From Roseovarius lutimaris (lineage in GTDB: Bacteria > Pseudomonadota > Alphaproteobacteria > Rhodobacterales > Rhodobacteraceae): a stretch of 64,000 bases of DNA. How positions within the stretch are numbered: the stretch's first letter is position 1; each line of letters opens with the position of its first letter. Location: contig NZ_FOVP01000016.1 in the NCBI RefSeq assembly GCF_900115165.1, positions 1 to 64,000 of the forward strand, given 5' to 3'. This document shows, piece by piece, positions 45,152 through 53,790 of this stretch. The position numbers and the translations under genes are program-made. The notes under the pieces are model-generated. The model saw only the letters and a list, made by a program, of their open reading frames with translations. It had not been told where the DNA came from and ran no database searches.

Positions 45152-47365
45152 ATGTTGCGTAACCTGCACAAAATTCCCGGTCTGATCGCGGCAATCCTGA
45201 TCGTGGTTATCACACTGAGCGGCGCGGTTCTTTCGGTCCTGCCCGCCTGGGAGGTCGTGGCAGAGGTCCCGGCCCGGCCCGGGGCCGGCCTGAGCGTCGC
45301 GACGCTGGCCGACCGGATCGCGATCACCTATCCCGGCGTTGAACAGATCAAGCGCTCGCCCTCGGGCAAGATCATCGCGTTTTACTTTGACGGCGGACAG
45401 CCCGGCGCGGTGGTGATTGATCCCGCAACCGGCGTTGGCGTTGCAGACGCCCAACGCTCAGCCTTTGCACGCTGGATGACCAATCTGCACCGCTCGCTGT
45501 TTCTGGATGACGCCGGTCGGTGGGCCGTTGCGGCCGGGGCGGCGTCCCTTTTGATGCTGTCGGTGTCGGGCCTGATGCTGACGGCGCGGCGCGTGGGCGG
45601 CTGGCGGCATTTCTTTTCCCGCTTGCGTGGCCCGCTGACCGGTCGGCTTCATGTCGAGGTGGCACGGTTTAGCGTTGCCGGGCTGTTGCTCTCGTCCATC
45701 ACCGCGCTTTTCATGACCGCAAGCACCTTTGGCCTTATCCCCGAGGCGGAAAATCCCCCCACCTTTCCCCGCGCGGTCAGCGAACAGACCGGCGCCATTC
45801 CCGGCACCATGGCGATGCTGCGCGACACCCCCGTCAGTGCGCTGCGCGAATTGACCTATCCCTACCCGGATGATCCCACGGATGTGTTCAAGCTCACTAC
45901 CGATGTCGGCGAGGGCTATATTGACCAGGGCACCGGCGAGGTGTTGATCTGGGCCGATGCGGGCCTCTGGCAGCGGGTGAATGAGACGATCTATATGTTG
46001 CATACCGGGCAAGGCGCGGCTTTGCTTGGGGTGGTGCTTGGCCTGATGGCGCTTGGCGCGCCGGTCATGGCGATCACCGGCGCGATGCTCTGGCTGCAAT
46101 CGCGCCGCGCGCGCCCCCGGATCAAGGGCAACACCCCCGCCGGTCAGGCCGACACCATCGTTCTGGTCGGCAGCGAGGGCGGCAGCACCTGGGGCTTTGC
46201 CGCGACGCTTCACCGCGCGCTTCGCGAGGCCGGGCACACCGTTCACACCGGCGCAATGTCGGAGTTTCGCCCCGAGCGCTATGCCTGCGCGGCGCAGGTG
46301 ATCGTGCTCGCCGCCACATATGGCGATGGTGCGGCACCGGCCTCGGCCAAGGGGTTTCTTGACCGCCTTGCCACGCTGAAAGCAGCGCCCGGCCTGTCTA
46401 TTGCCGTGCTTGGCTTTGGCGACCGTCAGTTCCCGCAATTCTGCGCCTATGGCGCCGAGGTGGCGCGCGTGGCCGACGAAAACGGCTGGCCCTCGCTTTT
46501 GCCGATGGGCACGGTTGACCGCCAATCGCCGCAGGAATTCGCCCGCTGGGGCCACGCCCTGGGCGAGGCGCTTGGCCATCCGCTTGAGCTATTGCATAGC
46601 CCGGTGATCCCGCAAACTCAGGCGCTTACACTCATTTCGCGCCGCGATTATGGCTCTGACATGCAGACCCCTTCGGCGATCCTGCGCTTTGCCTTGCCCA
46701 AAACCGGACGGTTTGGGCGGCTGGTGGGGCGCGGCTTTGCCAGATTCTCGGCGGGTGACCTTTTGGGGATTATCCCCGAGGGTGCCGCGGTGCCACGGTT
46801 CTATTCGCTGGCCTCAGGGCAGGCCGACGGGTTTATCGAAATCTGCGTCAGCCGCCACCCCGGCGGCCTGTGCTCGGGGCAGCTTTTGTCGCTCACCCCC
46901 GGCGACAGCGTTCAGGGATTTCTGCGCCGCAACCCCGATTTTCGCCCCCAGGCGAATGCCAGGCCGGTGATCCTGATCGGGGCCGGCACCGGGATCGGGC
47001 CGCTGGCCGGGTTTGCACGGGCCAATCGGCCGGGCCGCGAGATGCACCTCTATTACGGCGCCCGTCACCCCGACAGCGACCTGTTTTATGGCGAGGAACT
47101 ACAGGGCTGGCAGGCCGATGGGCGGCTTGCCTCGGTAACAGCGGCGTTTTCGCGCACCGACACGCGGACCTATGTGCAGGACGCCCTGCGCAATGATGCC
47201 ACCCGGATTGCCCGGCTGATCAGTGAGGGCGCGCAGGTTCTGGTCTGCGGTGGCCGCGACATGGCCGCCGGCGTGGCCGAAGCCCTGAGCGAAATCCTAG
47301 CCCCTGCCGGATTGACACCGGCCCTGCTGAAAGCCGAGGGACAGTATGTTGAAGACACCTACTGA
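45152..47365 (+). CDS. PepSY-TM / flavodoxin / NAD(P)H-flavoreductase fusion
   Basis: The 737-residue protein joins three modules. Residues 1-320 are a PepSY-TM region with four helices (about 11-33, 125-147, 172-194, 290-315) and conserved His residues (7, 113, 167, 284) that could bind haem. Residues 335-480 are a flavodoxin domain (TIVLVGSEGGSTWGFA, AATYGDG, GFGDRQF). Residues 500-737 are a ferredoxin-NADP reductase domain with RFYSLAS for FAD and LIGAGTGIGPLAGF plus YYGARHPDSD for NAD(P)H. The soluble modules face the cytoplasm, so it can carry electrons from NAD(P)H across the membrane. Its end overlaps apbE by 20 bases. Confidence 0.88.
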   Translation: MLRNLHKIPGLIAAILIVVITLSGAVLSVLPAWEVVAEVPARPGAGLSVATLADRIAITYPGVEQIKRSPSGKIIAFYFDGGQPGAVVIDPATGVGVADAQRSAFARWMTNLHRSLFLDDAGRWAVAAGAASLLMLSVSGLMLTARRVGGWRHFFSRLRGPLTGRLHVEVARFSVAGLLLSSITALFMTASTFGLIPEAENPPTFPRAVSEQTGAIPGTMAMLRDTPVSALRELTYPYPDDPTDVFKLTTDVGEGYIDQGTGEVLIWADAGLWQRVNETIYMLHTGQGAALLGVVLGLMALGAPVMAITGAMLWLQSRRARPRIKGNTPAGQADTIVLVGSEGGSTWGFAATLHRALREAGHTVHTGAMSEFRPERYACAAQVIVLAATYGDGAAPASAKGFLDRLATLKAAPGLSIAVLGFGDRQFPQFCAYGAEVARVADENGWPSLLPMGTVDRQSPQEFARWGHALGEALGHPLELLHSPVIPQTQALTLISRRDYGSDMQTPSAILRFALPKTGRFGRLVGRGFARFSAGDLLGIIPEGAAVPRFYSLASGQADGFIEICVSRHPGGLCSGQLLSLTPGDSVQGFLRRNPDFRPQANARPVILIGAGTGIGPLAGFARANRPGREMHLYYGARHPDSDLFYGEELQGWQADGRLASVTAAFSRTDTRTYVQDALRNDATRIARLISEGAQVLVCGGRDMAAGVAEALSEILAPAGLTPALLKAEGQYVEDTY

Positions 47366-48281
47366 ACTGACCCGCCACACCCTAAGCGGGCCGACCATGG
47401 GCACCCGCTGGTCGGCGCAGTTTCATGCCCACGAGGCGCGCGACCGTGCCCCGATTGAGGCGGCACTGGCCGCAAGCGTCGCCTTGGTGAACCAACAGAT
47501 GTCGACCTGGAAACCCGACAGCGACCTGATGCGGCTTAACCGCGCGCCGGTCGGCGAATGGGTCGCGGTGCCGCGCGAATTGAGGACGGTCCTGATGCGC
47601 GCGGTTGAAATCGGGCGCTTCTCAGAAGGGGCATTCGATATCGCCATGGGCGACGCGGTCGCCGCCTGGGGGTTTGGGGCGCAAGAGCATGACACCGACG
47701 CGATGCGTCGCGCCCTGATTCAGCCCCGACCACAAGCGCATGAGGCGCTTGAGCTTGACCACGCGACGCAACGGGTGCGCAAATGCGCCCCCCTCACACT
47801 TGACCTTTCGGGCATCGCCAAGGGCTTTGGCGTCGATCAGATGGTTGCGGTGCTCGCCCGGTTCGGCATCGAACATGCGCTTGTCGGTCTTGATGGCGAA
47901 TTGCGCGCCATCGGTCAGCGCCCCGAGGGCAAACCATGGACGGTGGCGCTTGAAAAACCCGATTACGAGGCGCGCGCGCCGCTCTCGATCCTTGAGCTGC
48001 GCGACAGCGCCCTCGCCACATCCGGGGATTATCGCCATTGGGTCGACCTTGGCACGCAGCGTCTTTCGCATACAATGGACCCGTCGCGCGGCGGGCCTGT
48101 GCTGGGGGCGGCGGCCTCGGTCACGGTGCTGGCCGAGACCTGCATGGACGCCGATGCCTGGGCGACCGCCTTCATGGTGATGGGCAAGGAACGGGCCAAG
48201 TCTCTGGCCCGGAACCACGGGTTAAGCGCCATTTTCGTTGAACGCGACGGCGCGACATTTCGCCAGACCCATATCGGCTAG
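47346..48281 (+). CDS. apbE: ApbE-type FAD:protein FMN transferase
   Basis: The 311-residue protein has the ApbE motifs GPTMGTRWSAQF, DLSGIAKGFGVDQ, ATSGDYRHW, SHTMDPSRGGPV and the metal-site CMDADAWATAFMVMG. It transfers FMN from FAD to a Thr or Ser of a target protein, most likely the DUF2271 protein encoded 2.2 kb upstream. Unusually there is no signal peptide or lipobox: the domain begins within 20 residues of the start. ApbE proteins serving periplasmic targets are normally exported. GAGGGACAG precedes the ATG inside the preceding gene. Confidence 0.93.
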   Translation: MLKTPTELTRHTLSGPTMGTRWSAQFHAHEARDRAPIEAALAASVALVNQQMSTWKPDSDLMRLNRAPVGEWVAVPRELRTVLMRAVEIGRFSEGAFDIAMGDAVAAWGFGAQEHDTDAMRRALIQPRPQAHEALELDHATQRVRKCAPLTLDLSGIAKGFGVDQMVAVLARFGIEHALVGLDGELRAIGQRPEGKPWTVALEKPDYEARAPLSILELRDSALATSGDYRHWVDLGTQRLSHTMDPSRGGPVLGAAASVTVLAETCMDADAWATAFMVMGKERAKSLARNHGLSAIFVERDGATFRQTHIG

Positions 48282-48333
48282 CGCGAAAGGGTCGGCTGGC
48301 ATGGCGCGCGCGATAGGGTAATATGGTGCCATC

Positions 48334-49587
48334 ATGCCAAGCCTTTGCCGCGATTGCCTTGCCCGATTCGAAACCGCCGCGCGCTGTCCCAACTGCGCCA
48401 GCCCGCGGGTGATTGCGCATGACGAGTTGTTCCAACTGTCCATCGCCCATATGGATTGCGACGCGTTCTATGCCAGCGTCGAAAAGCGCGACAACCCGGA
48501 CCTGGCGGACAAGCCGCTTATCATCGGCGGCGGGCGGCGCGGTGTGGTTTCGACCGCATGCTATATCGCGCGCATTCGTGGCGTGCGCTCGGCAATGCCA
48601 ATGTTTCAGGCGCTCAAGCTCTGCCCCGAGGCGGTGGTGATCAAGCCGCGGATGCAGGTCTACGCCGATGTCTCGCGCCAGATCCGCGCGATGATGCAGG
48701 CGCTGACCCCCGCGATCGAACCCTTGTCGCTGGATGAGGCGTTTCTTGATCTCACCGGCACAGAGCGGCTCCATGGGGCGCCGCCGGCGGTGATGCTGGC
48801 GCGGCTGGTGCGCCAGATGCGGCGCGAGCTTGGCCTGACCGGATCAATCGGGCTGAGCCATAACAAGTTTCTGGCCAAGATCGCCTCGGACCTCGACAAG
48901 CCCCAAGGTTTTTCGGTGATCGGCGCGCGCGAAACCGCCGATTTTCTGCGCGACAAACCCGTGAGCCTGATCTGGGGCGTCGGACAGAGCACGCGCACGG
49001 CGCTGAACGCTGCGGGTATCCGCACCTTTGCCGATTTGCTCCGCTGGGAGCGCGAAGACCTCACGGCGCGGTTTGGCGCCATGGGCGGGCGGCTCTGGCA
49101 TCTTGCGCGCGGGCGCGATGCGCGGCGCGTCTCGGCGCATGAGCCGGTGAAATCCATCTCGAACGAGACCACGTTTTTTGAAGATACCAGGGATGCGGAT
49201 ATTCTTGACGGGCATTTATGGCGGCTGTCGGAAAAGGTGGCGGATCGCGCCAAGGCGAAACAGATTGCCGGGCGGGTCGTGACGCTCAAGCTCAAGCGTA
49301 GCGATCATTCGCTGATCACCCGGCGCCAGGCGCTGCGCGACGCGACCCAGCTTGCCGATACGCTCTATCGCACGGCGCGCGGTCTGATGGATCAACTCCC
49401 CACCGGGGCCGCTTATCGTCTTATCGGGGTGGGTCTGTCGGAGCTTGGCCCAGAGGCGGGGGCGGACCGATCCGGCGATCTGCTTGATCCGCAGGCGGCT
49501 CAGCGCGGCAAGGCGGAAAAGGCCACCGATCTGATTCGGCAGAAATTTGGCGCTGACGCGATTCTCAAGGGGCGTGCCCTGCGCTGA
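48334..49587 (+). CDS. dinB: DNA polymerase IV (Y family)
   Basis: The 417-residue translesion polymerase has the catalytic motifs HMDCDAFYASVE and LSLDEAFLDLTG, both with metal-binding acids, and the helix-hairpin-helix and little-finger regions (ISNETTFFEDTRD). An N-terminal extension of about 35 residues carries CRDCLARFETAARCPNC, a four-Cys zinc-ribbon-like element seen in alphaproteobacterial Pol IV proteins but not in E. coli. No SOS box is obvious in the short upstream gap. Confidence 0.93.
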   Translation: MPSLCRDCLARFETAARCPNCASPRVIAHDELFQLSIAHMDCDAFYASVEKRDNPDLADKPLIIGGGRRGVVSTACYIARIRGVRSAMPMFQALKLCPEAVVIKPRMQVYADVSRQIRAMMQALTPAIEPLSLDEAFLDLTGTERLHGAPPAVMLARLVRQMRRELGLTGSIGLSHNKFLAKIASDLDKPQGFSVIGARETADFLRDKPVSLIWGVGQSTRTALNAAGIRTFADLLRWEREDLTARFGAMGGRLWHLARGRDARRVSAHEPVKSISNETTFFEDTRDADILDGHLWRLSEKVADRAKAKQIAGRVVTLKLKRSDHSLITRRQALRDATQLADTLYRTARGLMDQLPTGAAYRLIGVGLSELGPEAGADRSGDLLDPQAAQRGKAEKATDLIRQKFGADAILKGRALR

Positions 49588-49636
49588 CAGGGTCAGCCAA
49601 AGGCATCGGCATCCATGGCCAAAGCCGGTTCGTGTG

Positions 49637-49674
49637 CCCGGAGGGCGCGATGAGTATTTGGACCAAGAAGAAGG
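49637..49674. repeat. REP-like extragenic element, copy C
   Basis: CCCGGAGGGCGCGA is followed by TGAGTATTTGGACCAAGAAG, the GAGTATTT variant of the unit seen at 10108 and 36211. It lies between convergent dinB and the formylglutamate gene. Confidence 0.55.
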
Positions 49675-49703
49675 TCAAAGCCCTGAGCCAGGTGTTTTCG
49701 GTA

Positions 49704-50567
49704 CTATTCAGCCGCCAACGGCTTGGCCATGGGGCGGCCAATATCGGCAATCTCACGGATCACACCGCGCAGAAGGGTGCGGAAGGCGTCGAAATTGCCA
49801 TTTGGGCGGATCAGCCCCTCGTTCATGTAAAGCGCGCGGTCAATCTCGACCTGGATGGCATGGCGGCCCCGCGTGGGGCGGCCGTAGGTCTGGGTGATAT
49901 AGGCCCCGGCGAAGGGCGTGTTGCGCGTCACCACCAGACCTGTGCGCTGAAAGGCGGCCTCGATCCGATCGACGATATCGCTGTTGGCGGCCGCGCCAAA
50001 GCGGTCGCCAAGCACCACCTCGGGGCGACGGACCCCGCGCCGCGCCACCGCATCCATCGCCTCGTGCGGCATCGAATGGCAATCCACGAGAATCGCCTGG
50101 CCAAACATCAAGAACGCCTGATCCAATTGCCCGGCAAGCGCGGTATGATAGGGCCGCCAATAGGTGTCGATCCGGCGCCTGGCCTCGGCTATCGAGATCT
50201 TGCCGGAATAGATCGCCTGACCATTGGCCACGACCCGCGGAATCACCCCAAGGCCAGAGGCGACGCGCGGGTTGTGCCCGATCTTGCTGACGCCTTCGAT
50301 CAGAGCGGGGTCAAGCTCGTCCTCGCTTCGGTTGAGATCGACATAGGCGCGCGGCGCACCGGCCCTGATGAAGGGCGCGCCAACCTCTGGCACGCTTTCA
50401 AACAACTGGTCGACAAAGGCATCCTCGGAGGAACGCACGGAATGCTCGTTGAGCGTGGTGCGGCGCAGGAAAGTCCAGGGATAATCGCGCCCGCTATGGG
50501 GCGAGGCGAACACCACAGAGGTGGTGCGCCGTTCCGGATATGTGAGGTGATAGGCGACCTTTGGCAT
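49704..50567 (-). CDS. N-formylglutamate amidohydrolase family protein
   Basis: The 287-residue enzyme has the family features SPHSGRDYP, RAYVDLNRSEDELDP and DCHSMPHE, which supply zinc and catalytic residues. It hydrolyses N-formylglutamate to glutamate and formate in histidine degradation, but hut genes are not adjacent, so another N-acyl substrate is possible. AAGGAGAGG precedes the ATG. Confidence 0.88.
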   Translation of the reverse strand: MPKVAYHLTYPERRTTSVVFASPHSGRDYPWTFLRRTTLNEHSVRSSEDAFVDQLFESVPEVGAPFIRAGAPRAYVDLNRSEDELDPALIEGVSKIGHNPRVASGLGVIPRVVANGQAIYSGKISIAEARRRIDTYWRPYHTALAGQLDQAFLMFGQAILVDCHSMPHEAMDAVARRGVRRPEVVLGDRFGAAANSDIVDRIEAAFQRTGLVVTRNTPFAGAYITQTYGRPTRGRHAIQVEIDRALYMNEGLIRPNGNFDAFRTLLRGVIREIADIGRPMAKPLAAE

Positions 50568-50712
50568 GACCTCTCCTTGTGAAACCCATAATAGACTGAA
50601 ATTGAGGTTCTAAAAGCCCTTGATCCCTCTTCCGACTCCTTTTATAGACCAGCGAACCGGCGCGGACTCCCGCGCCCCTTTTGTTGGGGCTTGGGGCCAG
50701 ATCGGTATTCAT

Positions 50713-50787
50713 GGGCGATTAGCTCAGTGGTAGAGCACTTCGTTGACATCGAAGGGGTCACAAGTTCGAACCTTGTATCGCCCACCA
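50713..50787 (+). tRNA. tRNA-Val (anticodon GAC)
   Basis: The 75-nucleotide cloverleaf has acceptor GGGCGAT/ATCGCCC, D-arm AGCTCAGTGGTAGAGC, anticodon stem CTTCG/CGAAG around TTGACAT (anticodon GAC), T-arm with GTTCGAACC and an encoded CCA. Confidence 0.97.
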
Positions 50788-50865
50788 TGAATTCACTGTT
50801 CTGCACCCCGCAGAACGCCCGCAACCAAGGCGCTGGCCCGCGCCGCGACAACTGAGGAGACGACC

Positions 50866-50991
50866 ATGAAGGTTCGTAATTCACTCCGCTCGCTTAAGAA
50901 ACGGCACCGCGACTGCCGTGTCGTGCGCCGCAAAGGCCGCGTCTACGTCATCAACAAGACGCAGCCCCGGTTCAAAGCCCGCCAGGGATAA
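50866..50991 (+). CDS. rpmJ: 50S ribosomal protein L36 (zinc-free type)
   Basis: The 41-residue protein starts [20 protein letters not shown] and continues with [20 protein letters not shown], matching ribosomal protein L36. Zinc-binding L36 has a C-x2-C...C...H set of ligands; here only one Cys is present, so it is the zinc-independent form. GAGGAGA lies seven bases before the ATG. It is too short for most gene callers. A terminator follows. Confidence 0.96.
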   Translation: MKVRNSLRSLKKRHRDCRVVRRKGRVYVINKTQPRFKARQG

Positions 50992-51021
50992 GCCTGCACC
51001 CACCCTTGGGTGGACGATATC

Positions 51022-51050
51022 AGCCCCGCCTTTTCGGCGGGGTTTTCTTT
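51022..51050 (+). terminator. rho-independent terminator after rpmJ
   Basis: CCCCGCC and GGCGGGG form a seven-base stem around TTTTC, followed by TTTTCTTTT. Confidence 0.92.
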
Positions 51051-51202
51051 TGTGTGGATGGCTTCGGGCGCTGCCCGGCGGCGTGATGCGCCTTGTTTGC
51101 GGGCGCCTCTCCTGTTTTCTGCCGTTACCTATAACAGCCCACTTGCCGCGCTGCCCCTGCTGCGGTTAGGTGGCATACGTTCCATCCCATGACTGGCCCC
51201 CC

Positions 51203-52444
51203 ATGAGCACCCCACAGAAGATCATCGTCATCGGCGCAGGTATCTGCGGGCTGAGTTCCGCCATTTGGCTGCGTCGGGCGGGCCATGAGGTGACGCTTGT
51301 CGACAAGGACGCGCCCGGCGCGGGGGCGTCTTTCGGCAATGCGGGCCTGTTGGCGCAATGGGCGATCGTGCCGGTGAACACCCCCGGCCTGATCGGCACC
51401 GGGCTCAAGTATATCCTGAACCCGCGCTCGCCGCTGTTCGTGCAATGGTCCTATTTTCCGCGCCTGTTGCCCTGGCTGATGAAATTCGCCGCCAATGCCA
51501 ATGACAGCGACACCCGCCGCATGGTTGCCGGGATCGCGCCGATTGTCGGCGACAGCCTTGATCAGCATATCGCCCTGACCCGTGGTACCCGCGCCGCGAA
51601 ATGGGTCACCGCCAGCGATTTCAGCTATGCCTATGAGAGCCGCAAGGCGTTCGACGCCGACGCCTATGCCTGGGCCTTCAAACGCGATGCGGGCTATGTG
51701 CCCGAGGTTCTGACAGATGGGGCCGTGCAAGAGGCCGAACCGATTCTCGGCCCGGCGATCCAATGCCTTGCGACGCTCAAGAGTCATGGGCATATCCTGA
51801 ACCCCGGCGCCTATATGGCCGATCTGGCGCTTGTGCTTCAGGAAGAGGGCGGCACCTATCAACAGGCCGAAGTGCAGGATATCACCCTTGAAAATGGCCG
51901 CATTACCGGGCTTGAAACAAGCCGCGGGACCATGCCCTGCGATCACGCGGTGCTCGCCGCCGGAATCTGGTCAAAGCCGTTGATGCAGAAACTTGGCCTC
52001 AAGGTGCCGCTTGAGGCCGAGCGCGGCTATCACCTGCATTTTACCGCGCCAAGCCAGATGCCAAACAATCCGATGATGATCGCCCGTGACAAGTTTGCGG
52101 TGAACCCGATGGCGCATGGGCTGCGCTGTGCCGGGACGGTGGAATTGGGCGGCATCACCAAGGGCCCGTCACGCGCACCGCTTGACCTTATCCGACGCGG
52201 GGTCGCGCGCGTCTTTCCCGAAATGCGCCATGAGGGCGTCGAGGAATGGATGGGCTTTCGCCCCTCAACGCCCGATAGCCTGCCGCTGATTGGTGAGATT
52301 GGTCAAACCGGCGTGCATGCGGCCTTTGGCCACCAACATGTCGGCCTGACGGCAGGGCCCAAGACCGGGCGCCTCGTCGCCGACCTGATCAGCGGCAAAC
52401 GCCCCAATATCGACCTTGCGCCCTATGACGCCAACCGGTTCTAA
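51203..52444 (+). CDS. FAD-dependent D-amino-acid oxidoreductase, DadA-like
   Basis: The 413-residue flavoenzyme has the N-terminal motif IIVIGAGICGLSSAIWLRRAG and the DAO-family features SFGNAGLLAQWAIVPV, RGYHLHF and EEWMGFRPSTPDSLPLIG with a closing AFGHQHVGLTAGP. The ATG at 51203 places the FAD fold at the start. It is a paralogue of the gene at 40618-41877, with different flanking genes. It converges on the minus-strand PaaK-like gene. Confidence 0.9.
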   Translation: MSTPQKIIVIGAGICGLSSAIWLRRAGHEVTLVDKDAPGAGASFGNAGLLAQWAIVPVNTPGLIGTGLKYILNPRSPLFVQWSYFPRLLPWLMKFAANANDSDTRRMVAGIAPIVGDSLDQHIALTRGTRAAKWVTASDFSYAYESRKAFDADAYAWAFKRDAGYVPEVLTDGAVQEAEPILGPAIQCLATLKSHGHILNPGAYMADLALVLQEEGGTYQQAEVQDITLENGRITGLETSRGTMPCDHAVLAAGIWSKPLMQKLGLKVPLEAERGYHLHFTAPSQMPNNPMMIARDKFAVNPMAHGLRCAGTVELGGITKGPSRAPLDLIRRGVARVFPEMRHEGVEEWMGFRPSTPDSLPLIGEIGQTGVHAAFGHQHVGLTAGPKTGRLVADLISGKRPNIDLAPYDANRF

Positions 52445-52482
52445 GCGCCGCCTTCGATTTTTCTGCGAAAAATCATGACCTC

Positions 52483-53703
52483 TCAATCGTAGCTGCGCAG
52501 ATCCTCGATGACCTTGCCATCGTTTGGAAGGCTGCCCTTGGCGACCACCTCGATCCGGCCCTTGAGCTTGAGCGTATCGGCCACGACACCGGCAAAACCA
52601 TCGGCATCATTGCCATCGGCCTCAATCTGCACGGTCATCACATCGGCCTCGCCTTCGCGGCTGGCGATGACGCGGGCGCGCACAATACCCGCGTGCCCGG
52701 CAACAAGCGCCGCCACCTGCTCGGGGCGCACGAACATGCCCTTGATCTTGGTGGTCTGATCGGCGCGCCCCATCCAGCCCTTGATGCGCGTGTTGGTACG
52801 GCCACAAGGGCTTGTCCCCTCCATCACCGCGCTCAGATCGCCGGTGGCGAAACGGATCAGCGGATAATCGGGGTTGAGCGTGGTCACCACAACCTCGCCC
52901 ACTTCACCGGGGGCGACCGGATTGCCGGTGCCGGGGGTGACGATTTCGACGATCACGCCCTCATCGACGATCATCCCCTCCTGCGTCGCGCTTTCATAGG
53001 CGATATTGCCCAAATCGGCGGTGGCATAGCATTGCAGGCACTGAATGCCGCGCTCGGCGTATTCCGCCCGCAATGACGGGAAAAGCGCCCCGCCACCAAC
53101 CGCCGCACGGGTAATCTTGAGCGGCAGGCCAAGCGCGTCGGCCTTGTCGAGAATAACCTTGAGGTAATCGGGCGTGCCGGCATAAACGGTGACCCCCACA
53201 TCATGTGCGGCACGCGCCTGAAGCTCGGTCTGCCCGGTGCCCGCAGGCAAGACCGCCGCCCCGACAGCGCGCGCGCCATTCTCGAATATCATGCCGGCCG
53301 GCGTCAGGTGATAGCCAAAACAGTTCTGCACGATATCGCCCTTACCGACACCACAGGCATGCAAAAACCGGCCCATCCGCCACCAGTCATGATCGGTACC
53401 GCCGGGTTCATAAATCGGGCCGGGCGATTGGAAAATATGGGAAAACCCATGTGCGGGCCGCGTCGTCAACCCACCAAAGGGCGCCGCATTGCCCTGCGCC
53501 TTGCCCAGATCAGATTTGCGCAAGACCGGCAAACGGGCCAGATCGGCGATGGTCGTGATCACCGCCGCGTCAACATCCCTGAGCGCCCCACCGTAGCCCG
53601 GCAAGGTCTGCGCTCTGGCAATCTGATCTGGCAGGGCCCTTGCCAGGGCTGCGGCACGCTCATCATTGCTGCGGGTTTCGAGCTGGTCGTAAAACTGGGT
53701 CAT
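52483..53703 (-). CDS. phenylacetate-CoA ligase-like enzyme (PaaK family)
   Basis: The 406-residue AMP-forming ligase resembles PaaK: SHIFQSPGPIYEPGGTDHDW near residue 90, QCYATADLGNIAYES in the middle, VVVTTLNPDYPLIRFATGDLS and the C-terminal adenylation subdomain with the catalytic-Lys region (KGSLPNDGKVIEDL). Such enzymes convert aryl- or arylacetic acids to CoA thioesters. It closes an operon of Liv-type transporter genes, consistent with activating an imported carboxylic acid. The GAGG site precedes the ATG. Confidence 0.88.
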   Translation of the reverse strand: MTQFYDQLETRSNDERAAALARALPDQIARAQTLPGYGGALRDVDAAVITTIADLARLPVLRKSDLGKAQGNAAPFGGLTTRPAHGFSHIFQSPGPIYEPGGTDHDWWRMGRFLHACGVGKGDIVQNCFGYHLTPAGMIFENGARAVGAAVLPAGTGQTELQARAAHDVGVTVYAGTPDYLKVILDKADALGLPLKITRAAVGGGALFPSLRAEYAERGIQCLQCYATADLGNIAYESATQEGMIVDEGVIVEIVTPGTGNPVAPGEVGEVVVTTLNPDYPLIRFATGDLSAVMEGTSPCGRTNTRIKGWMGRADQTTKIKGMFVRPEQVAALVAGHAGIVRARVIASREGEADVMTVQIEADGNDADGFAGVVADTLKLKGRIEVVAKGSLPNDGKVIEDLRSYD

Positions 53704-53790
53704 AGCCTCATCCTTCGCCGGTCCCCCGGCAGATCATGCATTGTCTATCCTTGTGATATCGGGTCTCCGGCCAAGGTGCCGTTCTGCGTC

